Source: Butyrivibrio sp.
GTDB lineage: Bacteria; Bacillota; Clostridia; Lachnospirales; Lachnospiraceae
Assembly: GCA_017620235.1 (NCBI GenBank)
Contig: JAFZQT010000089.1
Location: forward strand, 1-46,014
DNA: 46,014 bases
Reading direction: 5' to 3'
Shown: in pieces, positions 26,462 to 35,026 of the stretch
Layout of the letters: every line of letters starts with the position of its first letter
Position numbering within the stretch: the first letter of the stretch is position 1
The notes under the pieces: generated by a model
What the model saw: only the letters and a program-made list of their open reading frames with translations
Database searches by the model: none
Told to the model about the DNA's origin: nothing
Made by a program: the position numbers and the translations under genes

Positions 26462-27484
26462 TTATGTGATAATTCTGTATAGTTTTATTTTTCTAAGTAT
26501 ATATTTTGCCAATAAATATAACGGCACACTGATAAAGAAAAACGCAACAATAAACGACAATACAAATACAAGATCCTGTGGCATAGGTATCTTTTTTATT
26601 ACAAATATCAGAAGCATGTGACCCACATATATATCTAAGGTATAGCTTCCCATCCGATACAGTATATCAAAAAATCTGAATCTGGCAACAAACAAACTTA
26701 TCAGATAAATAGTCGCCATTCCCATAAGTCCGCACGCCCAGACAGAAAGCTCGATCACAATTGTATTCGCTGAAAAAGGCATATCATCAAAACCATAAAT
26801 TAGTTTTTCCGAATACGCTCCCGAAGACATCAGCGTAACCGCTATCCATCCGACCAGGCAAAAGACAAATGCTATGCCAAGTACTATCGGCTTACAGGTT
26901 TTGATCTTCGAAAGCATATCATACTCACTGCAAATATAACCCAGAAGCAAGAACCCGTATAGCCATTTTATTTTCCACATGCTGAACAATTCCGTGTTGC
27001 AAAAAATAATCAGCAGTGCCCAAATTACAATATTTAAAACCGCTCGCGGCACCCTTTTATCCACAACTTTGTGGATAACTAAAAAGAGCATCTGTGCACA
27101 AAATAGCTGAATAAAGAACCAAACGCTTCTTGCATATATAAAGATCTGTATAGCATCGTCCGTAATAGTTCCAATATCCACGCCCTTTTCAACCACAACA
27201 AGCGCAGAACCGGCAAGAAAAGCGACACCCGACCACGCAATATACGGGATGAGGAAACGCCTGCACTTCTTTTTCATAAGCTCAGTTTCTGAGGATTTCT
27301 TCATTTCCTTATAAAGGAAAAAGCCGCTTACAAAATAAAATATCGGCATGTGAACAAAACTTATAAAGCCTGTGTATACTCCAACTGTATTTGCCGCAAC
27401 ATGGCCATAGACAACCATAATAACAGCTATGGCCTTATATATGTCCATTTCTTTTAATCTGTTTTTTTCAATCTGTTCTTTCAT
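26462..27484 (-). CDS. Acyltransferase 3 family membrane protein (fucose 4-O-acetylase-like)
   Basis: 340 residues from the ATG at 27484 (the TTG two codons earlier and an ATG at 27448 are also possible; no clear ribosome site decides). About ten membrane helices. The N-terminal IYKAIAVIMVVYGHV with the conserved His, followed by FVHMPIFYFVSGFFLY with the second His, marks the acyltransferase 3/COG3594 group that acetylates surface sugars. The donor and acceptor are unknown. It may act on the glycan built by the GT-C enzyme at 21.9 kb, but that is only proximity. Confidence 0.82.
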   Translation of the reverse strand: MKEQIEKNRLKEMDIYKAIAVIMVVYGHVAANTVGVYTGFISFVHMPIFYFVSGFFLYKEMKKSSETELMKKKCRRFLIPYIAWSGVAFLAGSALVVVEKGVDIGTITDDAIQIFIYARSVWFFIQLFCAQMLFLVIHKVVDKRVPRAVLNIVIWALLIIFCNTELFSMWKIKWLYGFLLLGYICSEYDMLSKIKTCKPIVLGIAFVFCLVGWIAVTLMSSGAYSEKLIYGFDDMPFSANTIVIELSVWACGLMGMATIYLISLFVARFRFFDILYRMGSYTLDIYVGHMLLIFVIKKIPMPQDLVFVLSFIVAFFFISVPLYLLAKYILRKIKLYRIIT

Positions 27485-27592
27485 ATCCAATTAACTTCTT
27501 GTTCAATTATTTCCAGATTATTCTATCACCCCCGCTCATCCTATTCATATAAAAAAAACATGAACATTCTATCAAATATTATGCAAATCTCG

Positions 27593-29989
27593 TTATTTCA
27601 TAATGCGAATATCCGTAAGAGCGACTTCATCTCCTGTAAGCGCAACGTAAACCTCCTTATGCTCATCACGGAAAATAGTCGTATTGTCTATAGCGATTCC
27701 AAGGTTTTCTGTTTTTGTCGTGATCCTGTTTCCGTGTCTTTCAAATAATACAAAACAGTCTATACCTTCTTTTGTCGCATCCTTCCATTTTTCCCAGCCG
27801 CTGAAATTTTCATTTTTCTTCATATAAACCTTGTTCTCAGCAATACTATCATCACCCGACACTTCGCCGTTTATCTTTATCATTGCGTATTCATGATATC
27901 CTTCACCGTTAACTTGCCCGTCATCTGAATAGAAGATCACAATATACGGGCAATGCCATACAAGGTTGGCTGAAGGAAGACTCATGGAATGGAAATACAG
28001 TCTTACCTCATCCTCAAGCGCTATTCCCTCCGTATAAGCAGACCTCGTTCTATCGATCTGGATATTGGGAAGATCTGACTCGATACGATCGGTATAACTG
28101 ATAACATCAGAAATACGCTCTATGTCGCCTTCTCCAATCTTAACTTCTGTCTCGGCAACAGTAATATTTTTTATATGACAATTCTCACCTGTAAGCGCAA
28201 TATATGCTTCTTTTGTATTGTCCGGAAGAGATATTGTTGCTTTGACCTTTTGATTATCATGCTTCATCTCAAGCGTGATATGATCGTCATACTTTGCCGC
28301 ACATATCTCGTACTCTCCCTTTTTCTTACGCTTTAATGCACCCTTCTTTTTCTTATTTGTTTTCTTATTTACAATCTCATGGACTTCAACCTTCATATTT
28401 CTTGAAGCTGTGGAAACGTAGTGTCCGTCAGGCCATATTTCTCCGTACTCAAGGTATCTGTAAGCCGAGATCGATTTCTGGCTTCTGTGAAATCTTCTGT
28501 CATACGAATCAAACAAAAGAATTGTCGGCGATGAATATTCTCCCTCTTTTATCGGAAGTTCATCGCAATCAAAATATATCTTGGTAAAGGTGTCTGTTAT
28601 ATGAACGCCAAGCGAAACATGCTCTTTATACTCTCTACAGGTAATCTCAGATTCCAGAACTCTTTTATCTTTTTTGCTCGTATTCTCTTTGTCCATTATC
28701 TGGAGCATGATCTTCGAATATTCAGGATCGAACTGCGTTCCCGCCATTTCTACAAATTCCTGTCTTATCATGATGTACGGGAGCGATTCGCGATATCTCT
28801 TATTTGATTTCATCGAGATATAAGCATCCGCAACCGAAATGATCCTCGCTACATCGGGAATCTCCTCACCCTTTAGTCCTTCCGGATAACCGCTTCCGTC
28901 ATATTTCTCATTGCTGTAAAGAACTCCCGCTCTCAAATACGGATATTCTGTAATGTCAGCCAATATCTCGCTGCTTATTATCGGTTTTTTCTTTAGTATT
29001 TTCTGCTCTTCTTCTGTAAGATCTTCCTGCTTTTCAATAATATAATCAGGAATACCAACCATTCCTATATCATGAAGAAGTGCAGCATAATACACTTCTT
29101 CACACTTATCTTCTTCCATGCCGGAGCGCAAAGCGATCTCTTTTGCAAGATCGGCAACTCTCTGCGAATGTCCCTGTGCATATTCATCTTTATTCTCTAT
29201 TGCTCTTACGAGAGCTGACGTAGTCTGATCAAACAAGCGCTTCATGCGCTGTTCTCCTTCCTTCAGCTCACCCACTTCAATCTTATGCGCCCTTAAAACC
29301 GCTCTGTTTACATCGATATAAGTAAACACATACAGGAACAATGCAACCATGACCATAAAAATATCTACGATTGATATCCCATATGCATAAATCTGAATAA
29401 TTCCGGCCAAAATAGGTGCAAAAATGCATACAACAATGGCAACGCTTGCCAGTCTGCTGATAGCTTTCCGGTATTGTCTTATAACCGAAAACTGGATAAG
29501 CGGGCAAACCACAGGCATGACATAGCACAGAAGGAAAAGAGGCCCTCTTTGGTATACATTATTTTCATCAAAGTAATAAAACATCCCCGAAAACTGCGAG
29601 ATTATTACAAGTACTATCTCTACAACCGCCGCTATGTTGACAAATTTAAGGCGCTTGAGTACCTTCTTTTCATTTGCCTCAACTCTGAGCAAGTCAATAA
29701 TGTACAGATTCAGTCCCCAGACGATTGCCGGAGTCATTGCAAAAACAAAGAAATTGCTGACTCTGACCATAATATATCCGGTACGACTTAAGTCACCCGA
29801 ATAAAGGTACGCCATACGATCGAAGAAAATTAGGATTCCCGCAACAACTTCCACCATGAAAATTATCCATTTTCTTCTTTTCTCCAGGAACCTCGTGAAG
29901 AACAGCAGAAATGCAAATGCCATACACGCCGCGAAAAGTCCCAGCATAATATCCAGTTGGTAAGTCTTTATAATCTCAAACATTTCCAC
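27593..29989 (-). CDS. Degenerate HD-GYP protein with 7TM N-terminus and tandem C-terminal beta domains
   Basis: 798 residues. Residues 1-232 hold seven hydrophobic helices (histidine-kinase 7TM-like). Residues about 255-435 are an HD-GYP domain: GHSQRV with His274, LHDIGM with His306-Asp307 and DGSGYPEG (364-371) are present. However, the downstream metal-ligand histidines are changed: KTH becomes KKK (Lys335) and HHE becomes SNE (Ser359, Asn360). Residues about 455-798 form two similar beta-rich units, each ending in a matching strand (EAYIALTGENCHI and EVYVALTGDEVAL). It is probably a c-di-GMP sensor or adaptor rather than a hydrolase. Last gene of a four-gene operon. Confidence 0.85.
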   Translation of the reverse strand: MEMFEIIKTYQLDIMLGLFAACMAFAFLLFFTRFLEKRRKWIIFMVEVVAGILIFFDRMAYLYSGDLSRTGYIMVRVSNFFVFAMTPAIVWGLNLYIIDLLRVEANEKKVLKRLKFVNIAAVVEIVLVIISQFSGMFYYFDENNVYQRGPLFLLCYVMPVVCPLIQFSVIRQYRKAISRLASVAIVVCIFAPILAGIIQIYAYGISIVDIFMVMVALFLYVFTYIDVNRAVLRAHKIEVGELKEGEQRMKRLFDQTTSALVRAIENKDEYAQGHSQRVADLAKEIALRSGMEEDKCEEVYYAALLHDIGMVGIPDYIIEKQEDLTEEEQKILKKKPIISSEILADITEYPYLRAGVLYSNEKYDGSGYPEGLKGEEIPDVARIISVADAYISMKSNKRYRESLPYIMIRQEFVEMAGTQFDPEYSKIMLQIMDKENTSKKDKRVLESEITCREYKEHVSLGVHITDTFTKIYFDCDELPIKEGEYSSPTILLFDSYDRRFHRSQKSISAYRYLEYGEIWPDGHYVSTASRNMKVEVHEIVNKKTNKKKKGALKRKKKGEYEICAAKYDDHITLEMKHDNQKVKATISLPDNTKEAYIALTGENCHIKNITVAETEVKIGEGDIERISDVISYTDRIESDLPNIQIDRTRSAYTEGIALEDEVRLYFHSMSLPSANLVWHCPYIVIFYSDDGQVNGEGYHEYAMIKINGEVSGDDSIAENKVYMKKNENFSGWEKWKDATKEGIDCFVLFERHGNRITTKTENLGIAIDNTTIFRDEHKEVYVALTGDEVALTDIRIMK

Positions 29990-30001
29990 GTGCTCCTTGC
30001 G

Positions 30002-30775
30002 TTATACACCATGCAGAACGAAAAACTCTTTCAGCTTTTCCAAAAGCTCCTCTTTCTTTATGTTCTTCAAAAAATACCCCTCCGGCCTGAGCTCTACAAC
30101 AGCCATGACACTTTCTTTGTCACTTTTACCCGTAAGAAAAATAACCGGTATGGATGATGTCTCGGGATCGCTTCTGAGCATTTCAAGAACCTGCGGTCCG
30201 CTTGTGACCGGCATCTCATGGTCAAGTAAGATCAGGTCCACTTTGCTCTTACCAAGATACTTGATTGCCTGAAGTCCCGAATTAGCCATAAAAACTCTGT
30301 ATGAATCTTTAAGCCACTGCCTGACAAGCGAAAGATACTGCGGATCGTCATCAACGATCAATATGCTCTTTCTGTATTCTCCTGATTCGGACTTATCAAA
30401 AAATTCCTTGATTGCCTTAATAAACTCATCGTTATTGATAGGTCTAGAAAAAGTCATATATAACAGGTCTTCACTGATATGCTTACACAGATTGTTTAGA
30501 TCTATCTGCTCGCCTATCAGTATCAGCTTACTGCCCTTTTCTTCCATTGTATCGATCAGGAAGTGAAGCGCATCTTCTCTTGGATTTACCTCTTCATCCA
30601 TATAGAGAATGTATAGAGATATGTCCTCGCTCGGAAGATTAAGGGCATCTACCGTAAACGGAACAAAAGCGCACTCAATCCCAACTGCCTGCACCTTCTC
30701 GATTATCGCCCTCAGAATGAATGTCTCTTTTTCACCGGTGAATATGATTTTTTTCCCTGATACGATTTTTCCCAT
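30002..30775 (-). CDS. Response regulator with two receiver-like domains, no output domain
   Basis: 257 residues. The C-terminal half (about 135-255) is a standard receiver: acidic pocket VDDDP (141-145), phospho-acceptor Asp185 in LILLDHEMP, Thr in FLTGKSD and a Lys near YFLKN. The N-terminal half (about 8-127) has the same alternating strand/helix rhythm, with YILYMDEE where the acceptor would be, and looks like a diverged receiver. No DNA-binding or enzymatic domain follows, so it acts by protein contact. It lies 9 bases after the hybrid kinase and 12 before the degenerate HD-GYP gene. Confidence 0.85.
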   Translation of the reverse strand: MGKIVSGKKIIFTGEKETFILRAIIEKVQAVGIECAFVPFTVDALNLPSEDISLYILYMDEEVNPREDALHFLIDTMEEKGSKLILIGEQIDLNNLCKHISEDLLYMTFSRPINNDEFIKAIKEFFDKSESGEYRKSILIVDDDPQYLSLVRQWLKDSYRVFMANSGLQAIKYLGKSKVDLILLDHEMPVTSGPQVLEMLRSDPETSSIPVIFLTGKSDKESVMAVVELRPEGYFLKNIKKEELLEKLKEFFVLHGV

Positions 30776-30784
30776 TTTGCTCCT

Positions 30785-33700
30785 TTACTTTGAATCGGAG
30801 ATCAATGCTTCCATTCCGTCCCAATCAAACAGTTTTAACATCTTACCAAGCTCTTTAAAGAACTCTGCATCCTTATCAGGAAGCGAATACTTAGAAATAC
30901 TTTCAACTATCATTTCAACAGAATCATAATCCATCTGCGGTATCAGATCAGCCAGAGCATCATATGCGTCTTTCAGTTCATCCTCAGGTATCATCTCCTT
31001 AGAAGCATCGGATACATTTGTCTTTTTCAATCTTTCAAGTTTTTCCTTATAGGAAGCATACTCGTTCATAAGCTTATCTTTATTTTTTTCTATATAGACC
31101 AAATCGTTTCTGTTTCCGGCATCTTCCATTTCTGCGGCAAATTCAGCAAGTCCAAGTGCACCTATAATCCTTGCCGAGCTCTTGAGCGCATGAACTTTGA
31201 TCGTAAACAGCCTTATATTTCCCTCATTATATGCATCATTTAATACCCTTGAATTCTCATCGATCGTATCAAGGAAAAGATCCAATCCGAAAAGATAACT
31301 TGAAATTCCTCCCGAATTCTTTATTCCATCGGGAACCGAAATATCATCTACGTCATATATCCAGAGCATATCTTCGGGAAGTTCCGTAAGCTCTTCAGTC
31401 ATATCTACATTTTCAGCCTTCTCCATCTTATTCTCGGAAATATGCTTCATAAGGGTATTTTCCAAAGTCTCGATGTCCACAGGTTTTGAAAGATATCCGT
31501 TAAATCCTTTTGACTTATAATATTCCTCACCGGAAACAGAATTCGCCGTAAGCGCATATACCGGCAGATCAGGCTTTATCTCCCTAATCTGCGCAAGTGT
31601 CTCTATTCCGTCAAGGCCGGGCATCATATGATCCAAAAGAACTACGTCGTAGTCGTTGTCTTTTATCTTATCTATAGCGTCCGCGCCACTCTCAGACGTA
31701 GTTACAAATACCTTTGTCGCTTTAAGAAGTCCCTTTATTACGCTCAGATTCATCGGGTTATCATCGACAACGAGTATATCTGCATCGGGAGCGATAAACT
31801 TAGGAACATACGGTCCGCTTGCCTTGCCTTCATCATGCTCTATAAATACACCTAGCGGTGTTTCATCCACAATCTTCTGACTAAGGACAAATATAAACTC
31901 GGATCCTTCTCCGTAAACACTCTCGCACCATAGCTTTCCTCCCATAAGTTCTGCGAACTTTCTAGAGATATCAAGCCCCAGTCCTGTTCCCTGAATACCG
32001 CTGTTCTGCTCTTCATCAAGTCTTTCATATGCGGTAAAGAGCTTTTCCATATCTTCCTGCTTTATGCCCATTCCCGTATCTTTTACGGAAATTCTGAGAA
32101 CAGCCTCTTTATCCCTGCGCTCATCCATTGAAACGCAGAGTGAAAATCCACCTACCGCTGTATACTTAACAGCATTTGTAAGAAGATTAAGTACGACCTG
32201 TTTTAATTTTTCAGCATCACCGAACAACCTCTTCGGAAGAATCTCGTCAACGACCACATCGAAGCTGAGCGCCTTTTCTGTGCTCCTGATCCTGATCATC
32301 GAAACAATCGAGCGCAAAAGCTCCTGCGTATCGTATTCGCGCTCCACAAGATGCATCTTTCCCGATTCAATCTTGGAAATATCGAGGAGGTCATTTATGA
32401 GACCAAGCAGTGATTCCGAAGCATTGCGGATATCAAACGCATAGTTCATTACCGACATAAAGTATCCCTTGGGCACACTTGTCGGATCTTCTCTCATGAT
32501 CATCTCATTCATTCCCATGATAGTGTTGATAGGTGTTCTGATCTCATGGGAAATATTTGCGAGGAACCTGGATTTTGCGGTGTTTGCGTTCTCCGCCTCT
32601 TCCTTTGATTTCTTTATCTGTTCATACTGATTCTTTATAACAGTAAGTCGCATTACCTGCCATACCACAAAACCGGCTATTGATGCCACGAGAATAATTA
32701 GCATAAGTCGTACAACAATCAGTTCCATGAGTCTTGGAGCTTTCCTTACGCTAAACACCTCATCCTGAAGTACCTCATGTCCTCCTCCGTTCATGATCTG
32801 AATATGTAACTTATAATTTCCGTACGGAAGTCCGGTATATTCAAGAGCAGACAGCTTATTTCTTTGCGTTAGTATTCCTTCATCCGGTCCATCTTCCAAA
32901 TACAGGCGCACATTGGGATTCATCATGGAATAATCCATCACAGATGCCGTTATCTGTATACGACCGTTCGATGCCGGTATCTGATAAACTCCGTTTTCAT
33001 CCTGTTCTACTTTTTCATTGTCACAATAGATAGACTTTACATCCATCAAAACCTCAGTGGTCTCATCGTAATATTTATTGATGTTTACTTTGATAGCACC
33101 GTTTCTGCCCGCCATATAAAGATTGCCTCTTGAATCAATACAGCCGTATGAATTACTTGTTATGGCATAAGGAAGACCGTTTGCTATCGTGTATATCCTA
33201 AAATCAGATATGGCATCTTTTTGCATCTCATCGGCATTAACCACATAAACGCCGTAAGATGACAATATCCACGCATTGTCACTGTCATCAAAATATATGT
33301 CATAGTTATTGTTATAAGGGAAAGATGTAATCTGCGTTACCAATCCATTTTTCATATATTCAATAGAATTTGATGTGACAATCCAATAAATATCCCTTTT
33401 GTCATCTTTTACTATCCTCATGACAACGTCACTTGTAAGACCGTTATCCCTACCGATCTTCCTGATACGGTCTTCTTCTATCGCATATATTCCATCACCG
33501 TCAGTTCCTGCAAGAATAGCACCTTCTTCTGTCTCTATCAGTGTCAAAAAAACTGTATTCTTAATTCCATCGGCAGCACCAACCGTACGCACTATTTCGC
33601 CATCCTTTATGACAACAAGTCCGCCGTTTGTACCAACAAGCACACTACCATCCTTTCCGATAGTGATACACCTTATCTGATTGCTGGGCATTCCGTTATC

Positions 33701-35020
33701 GGTATTATACGAGACTATCTCTCCAGTGGTTTTATAGCACACAAGCCCGAGGTCATGCGTATATGTAGATACCCAGATATTTCCTTCATTATCTTCTGCA
33801 ATACTTCTTACTCTTGCGTCACTGACATATACAGTCAGCTCGTTTTCTATGACATCACCATTTTTTCCGATAACTATAACGCCGGTCTCTGTGCCAATAT
33901 AGACCTCCCCATCGTGCAGAGCTACAGCGTTGGTAACTCCTGCGTTTACTCCCGCTGCATCAGTAATATCAATAAAATTATTGGCAACAACCTTCATAAC
34001 TCCGAGAGTCGATGAAGCCACCCACAGATTTCCCTGATAATCAGCTGTGACCATCTCAATTCCGCTGTCAAAAGCTACATTCCTAAGCTCGTTAAATGAT
34101 CCGTCGGTATCAATATATCCGATCATACTTGTTGATGATACCCAGACTCTGTTGCAGTCATAGTTAAGCCAATGCACATTACTAAGAGGATCTACCGGTA
34201 TTCTTTCCATTTTTTCAATAGAATCGCCAAACTTCCCGTAATATATTACGCTTCCTTCTGTTCCAAGATATACCATCCCTGCCTCGTACGGATCCGCCAG
34301 AATCGTAGTGATCTTATCTATTCCCAGATCGGAACTTTGGTACAATTCAGATACTTCACAATTATCTATTGCGAAAACTATTCCGTTTGTTGTCTGTCCG
34401 TATATTCTTCCGGAAGAATCCTTATCCAGCTTAAGTACACGCTCTCCGTCAATCCTTTCATCATTAAGAACACGCAATGTATTTGTCTGGTCAACATAAC
34501 ATACGCCGTCAGTCGTCCCTATAAAAACATTGCCTTCGTTATCTTCTTCAAAAATTCGAATAGAAGATGATGTAAGCCCTTCTTTGTACGAATAATGTAT
34601 GCTCTCTGAGCCATCAAGCATTACCACACCATTATCGTTTGTTCCAACCCAGATTCTTCCCTTACTGTCTTCATAAAAGCCTCTTGCGCTGGTAAGGCAA
34701 GAAGGATCCTCAATCCTGTCAAAAGTAGAGCCATCATAACAAATGACTCCACTATAACCACCAATCCAAATATGCCCATCTCTTGCGCCCATAAGAAACA
34801 TTGCATCGGAAGTCGGAAGACCATTCGACGCATCATATATTTCGTAAGAATATGAGATTCCCGGAATCTGTCCGGTTACTGCATAGCCTCCGCCATAGTA
34901 CGACTGAGTACCACCTGTCGAATCATACTTAGCATATACATTTATATGCATCAGTATCATCATGCAGCCTGCTACTATAGCCATGAATGCTATTTTTTTG
35001 TACCCCTTCTTCACAGGCAA
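30785..35020 (-). CDS. Hybrid sensor kinase: two-component propeller, kinase, receiver, HPt
   Basis: 1411 residues. Signal/anchor 1-30, then a sensor of about 700 residues built of repeated propeller blades (units such as EDNEGNVFIGTTDGV and EDNEGNIWVSTYTHD), a Y_Y_Y-like domain (about 670-760) and a membrane helix (about 765-790). The kinase core has FLANISHEIRTP with His825, an N-box VVLNLLTNAVKYT, and DTGMGI and GTGLGL. A receiver follows with acceptor Asp1130 (VLLDHMMPG), then an HPt domain with His1277 (KVHALKSSARIIG). A complete phosphorelay therefore lies in one chain. The propeller suggests a polysaccharide-derived or surface signal. Confidence 0.92.
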   Translation of the reverse strand: MPVKKGYKKIAFMAIVAGCMMILMHINVYAKYDSTGGTQSYYGGGYAVTGQIPGISYSYEIYDASNGLPTSDAMFLMGARDGHIWIGGYSGVICYDGSTFDRIEDPSCLTSARGFYEDSKGRIWVGTNDNGVVMLDGSESIHYSYKEGLTSSSIRIFEEDNEGNVFIGTTDGVCYVDQTNTLRVLNDERIDGERVLKLDKDSSGRIYGQTTNGIVFAIDNCEVSELYQSSDLGIDKITTILADPYEAGMVYLGTEGSVIYYGKFGDSIEKMERIPVDPLSNVHWLNYDCNRVWVSSTSMIGYIDTDGSFNELRNVAFDSGIEMVTADYQGNLWVASSTLGVMKVVANNFIDITDAAGVNAGVTNAVALHDGEVYIGTETGVIVIGKNGDVIENELTVYVSDARVRSIAEDNEGNIWVSTYTHDLGLVCYKTTGEIVSYNTDNGMPSNQIRCITIGKDGSVLVGTNGGLVVIKDGEIVRTVGAADGIKNTVFLTLIETEEGAILAGTDGDGIYAIEEDRIRKIGRDNGLTSDVVMRIVKDDKRDIYWIVTSNSIEYMKNGLVTQITSFPYNNNYDIYFDDSDNAWILSSYGVYVVNADEMQKDAISDFRIYTIANGLPYAITSNSYGCIDSRGNLYMAGRNGAIKVNINKYYDETTEVLMDVKSIYCDNEKVEQDENGVYQIPASNGRIQITASVMDYSMMNPNVRLYLEDGPDEGILTQRNKLSALEYTGLPYGNYKLHIQIMNGGGHEVLQDEVFSVRKAPRLMELIVVRLMLIILVASIAGFVVWQVMRLTVIKNQYEQIKKSKEEAENANTAKSRFLANISHEIRTPINTIMGMNEMIMREDPTSVPKGYFMSVMNYAFDIRNASESLLGLINDLLDISKIESGKMHLVEREYDTQELLRSIVSMIRIRSTEKALSFDVVVDEILPKRLFGDAEKLKQVVLNLLTNAVKYTAVGGFSLCVSMDERRDKEAVLRISVKDTGMGIKQEDMEKLFTAYERLDEEQNSGIQGTGLGLDISRKFAELMGGKLWCESVYGEGSEFIFVLSQKIVDETPLGVFIEHDEGKASGPYVPKFIAPDADILVVDDNPMNLSVIKGLLKATKVFVTTSESGADAIDKIKDNDYDVVLLDHMMPGLDGIETLAQIREIKPDLPVYALTANSVSGEEYYKSKGFNGYLSKPVDIETLENTLMKHISENKMEKAENVDMTEELTELPEDMLWIYDVDDISVPDGIKNSGGISSYLFGLDLFLDTIDENSRVLNDAYNEGNIRLFTIKVHALKSSARIIGALGLAEFAAEMEDAGNRNDLVYIEKNKDKLMNEYASYKEKLERLKKTNVSDASKEMIPEDELKDAYDALADLIPQMDYDSVEMIVESISKYSLPDKDAEFFKELGKMLKLFDWDGMEALISDSK

Positions 35021-35026
35021 CCTCCA

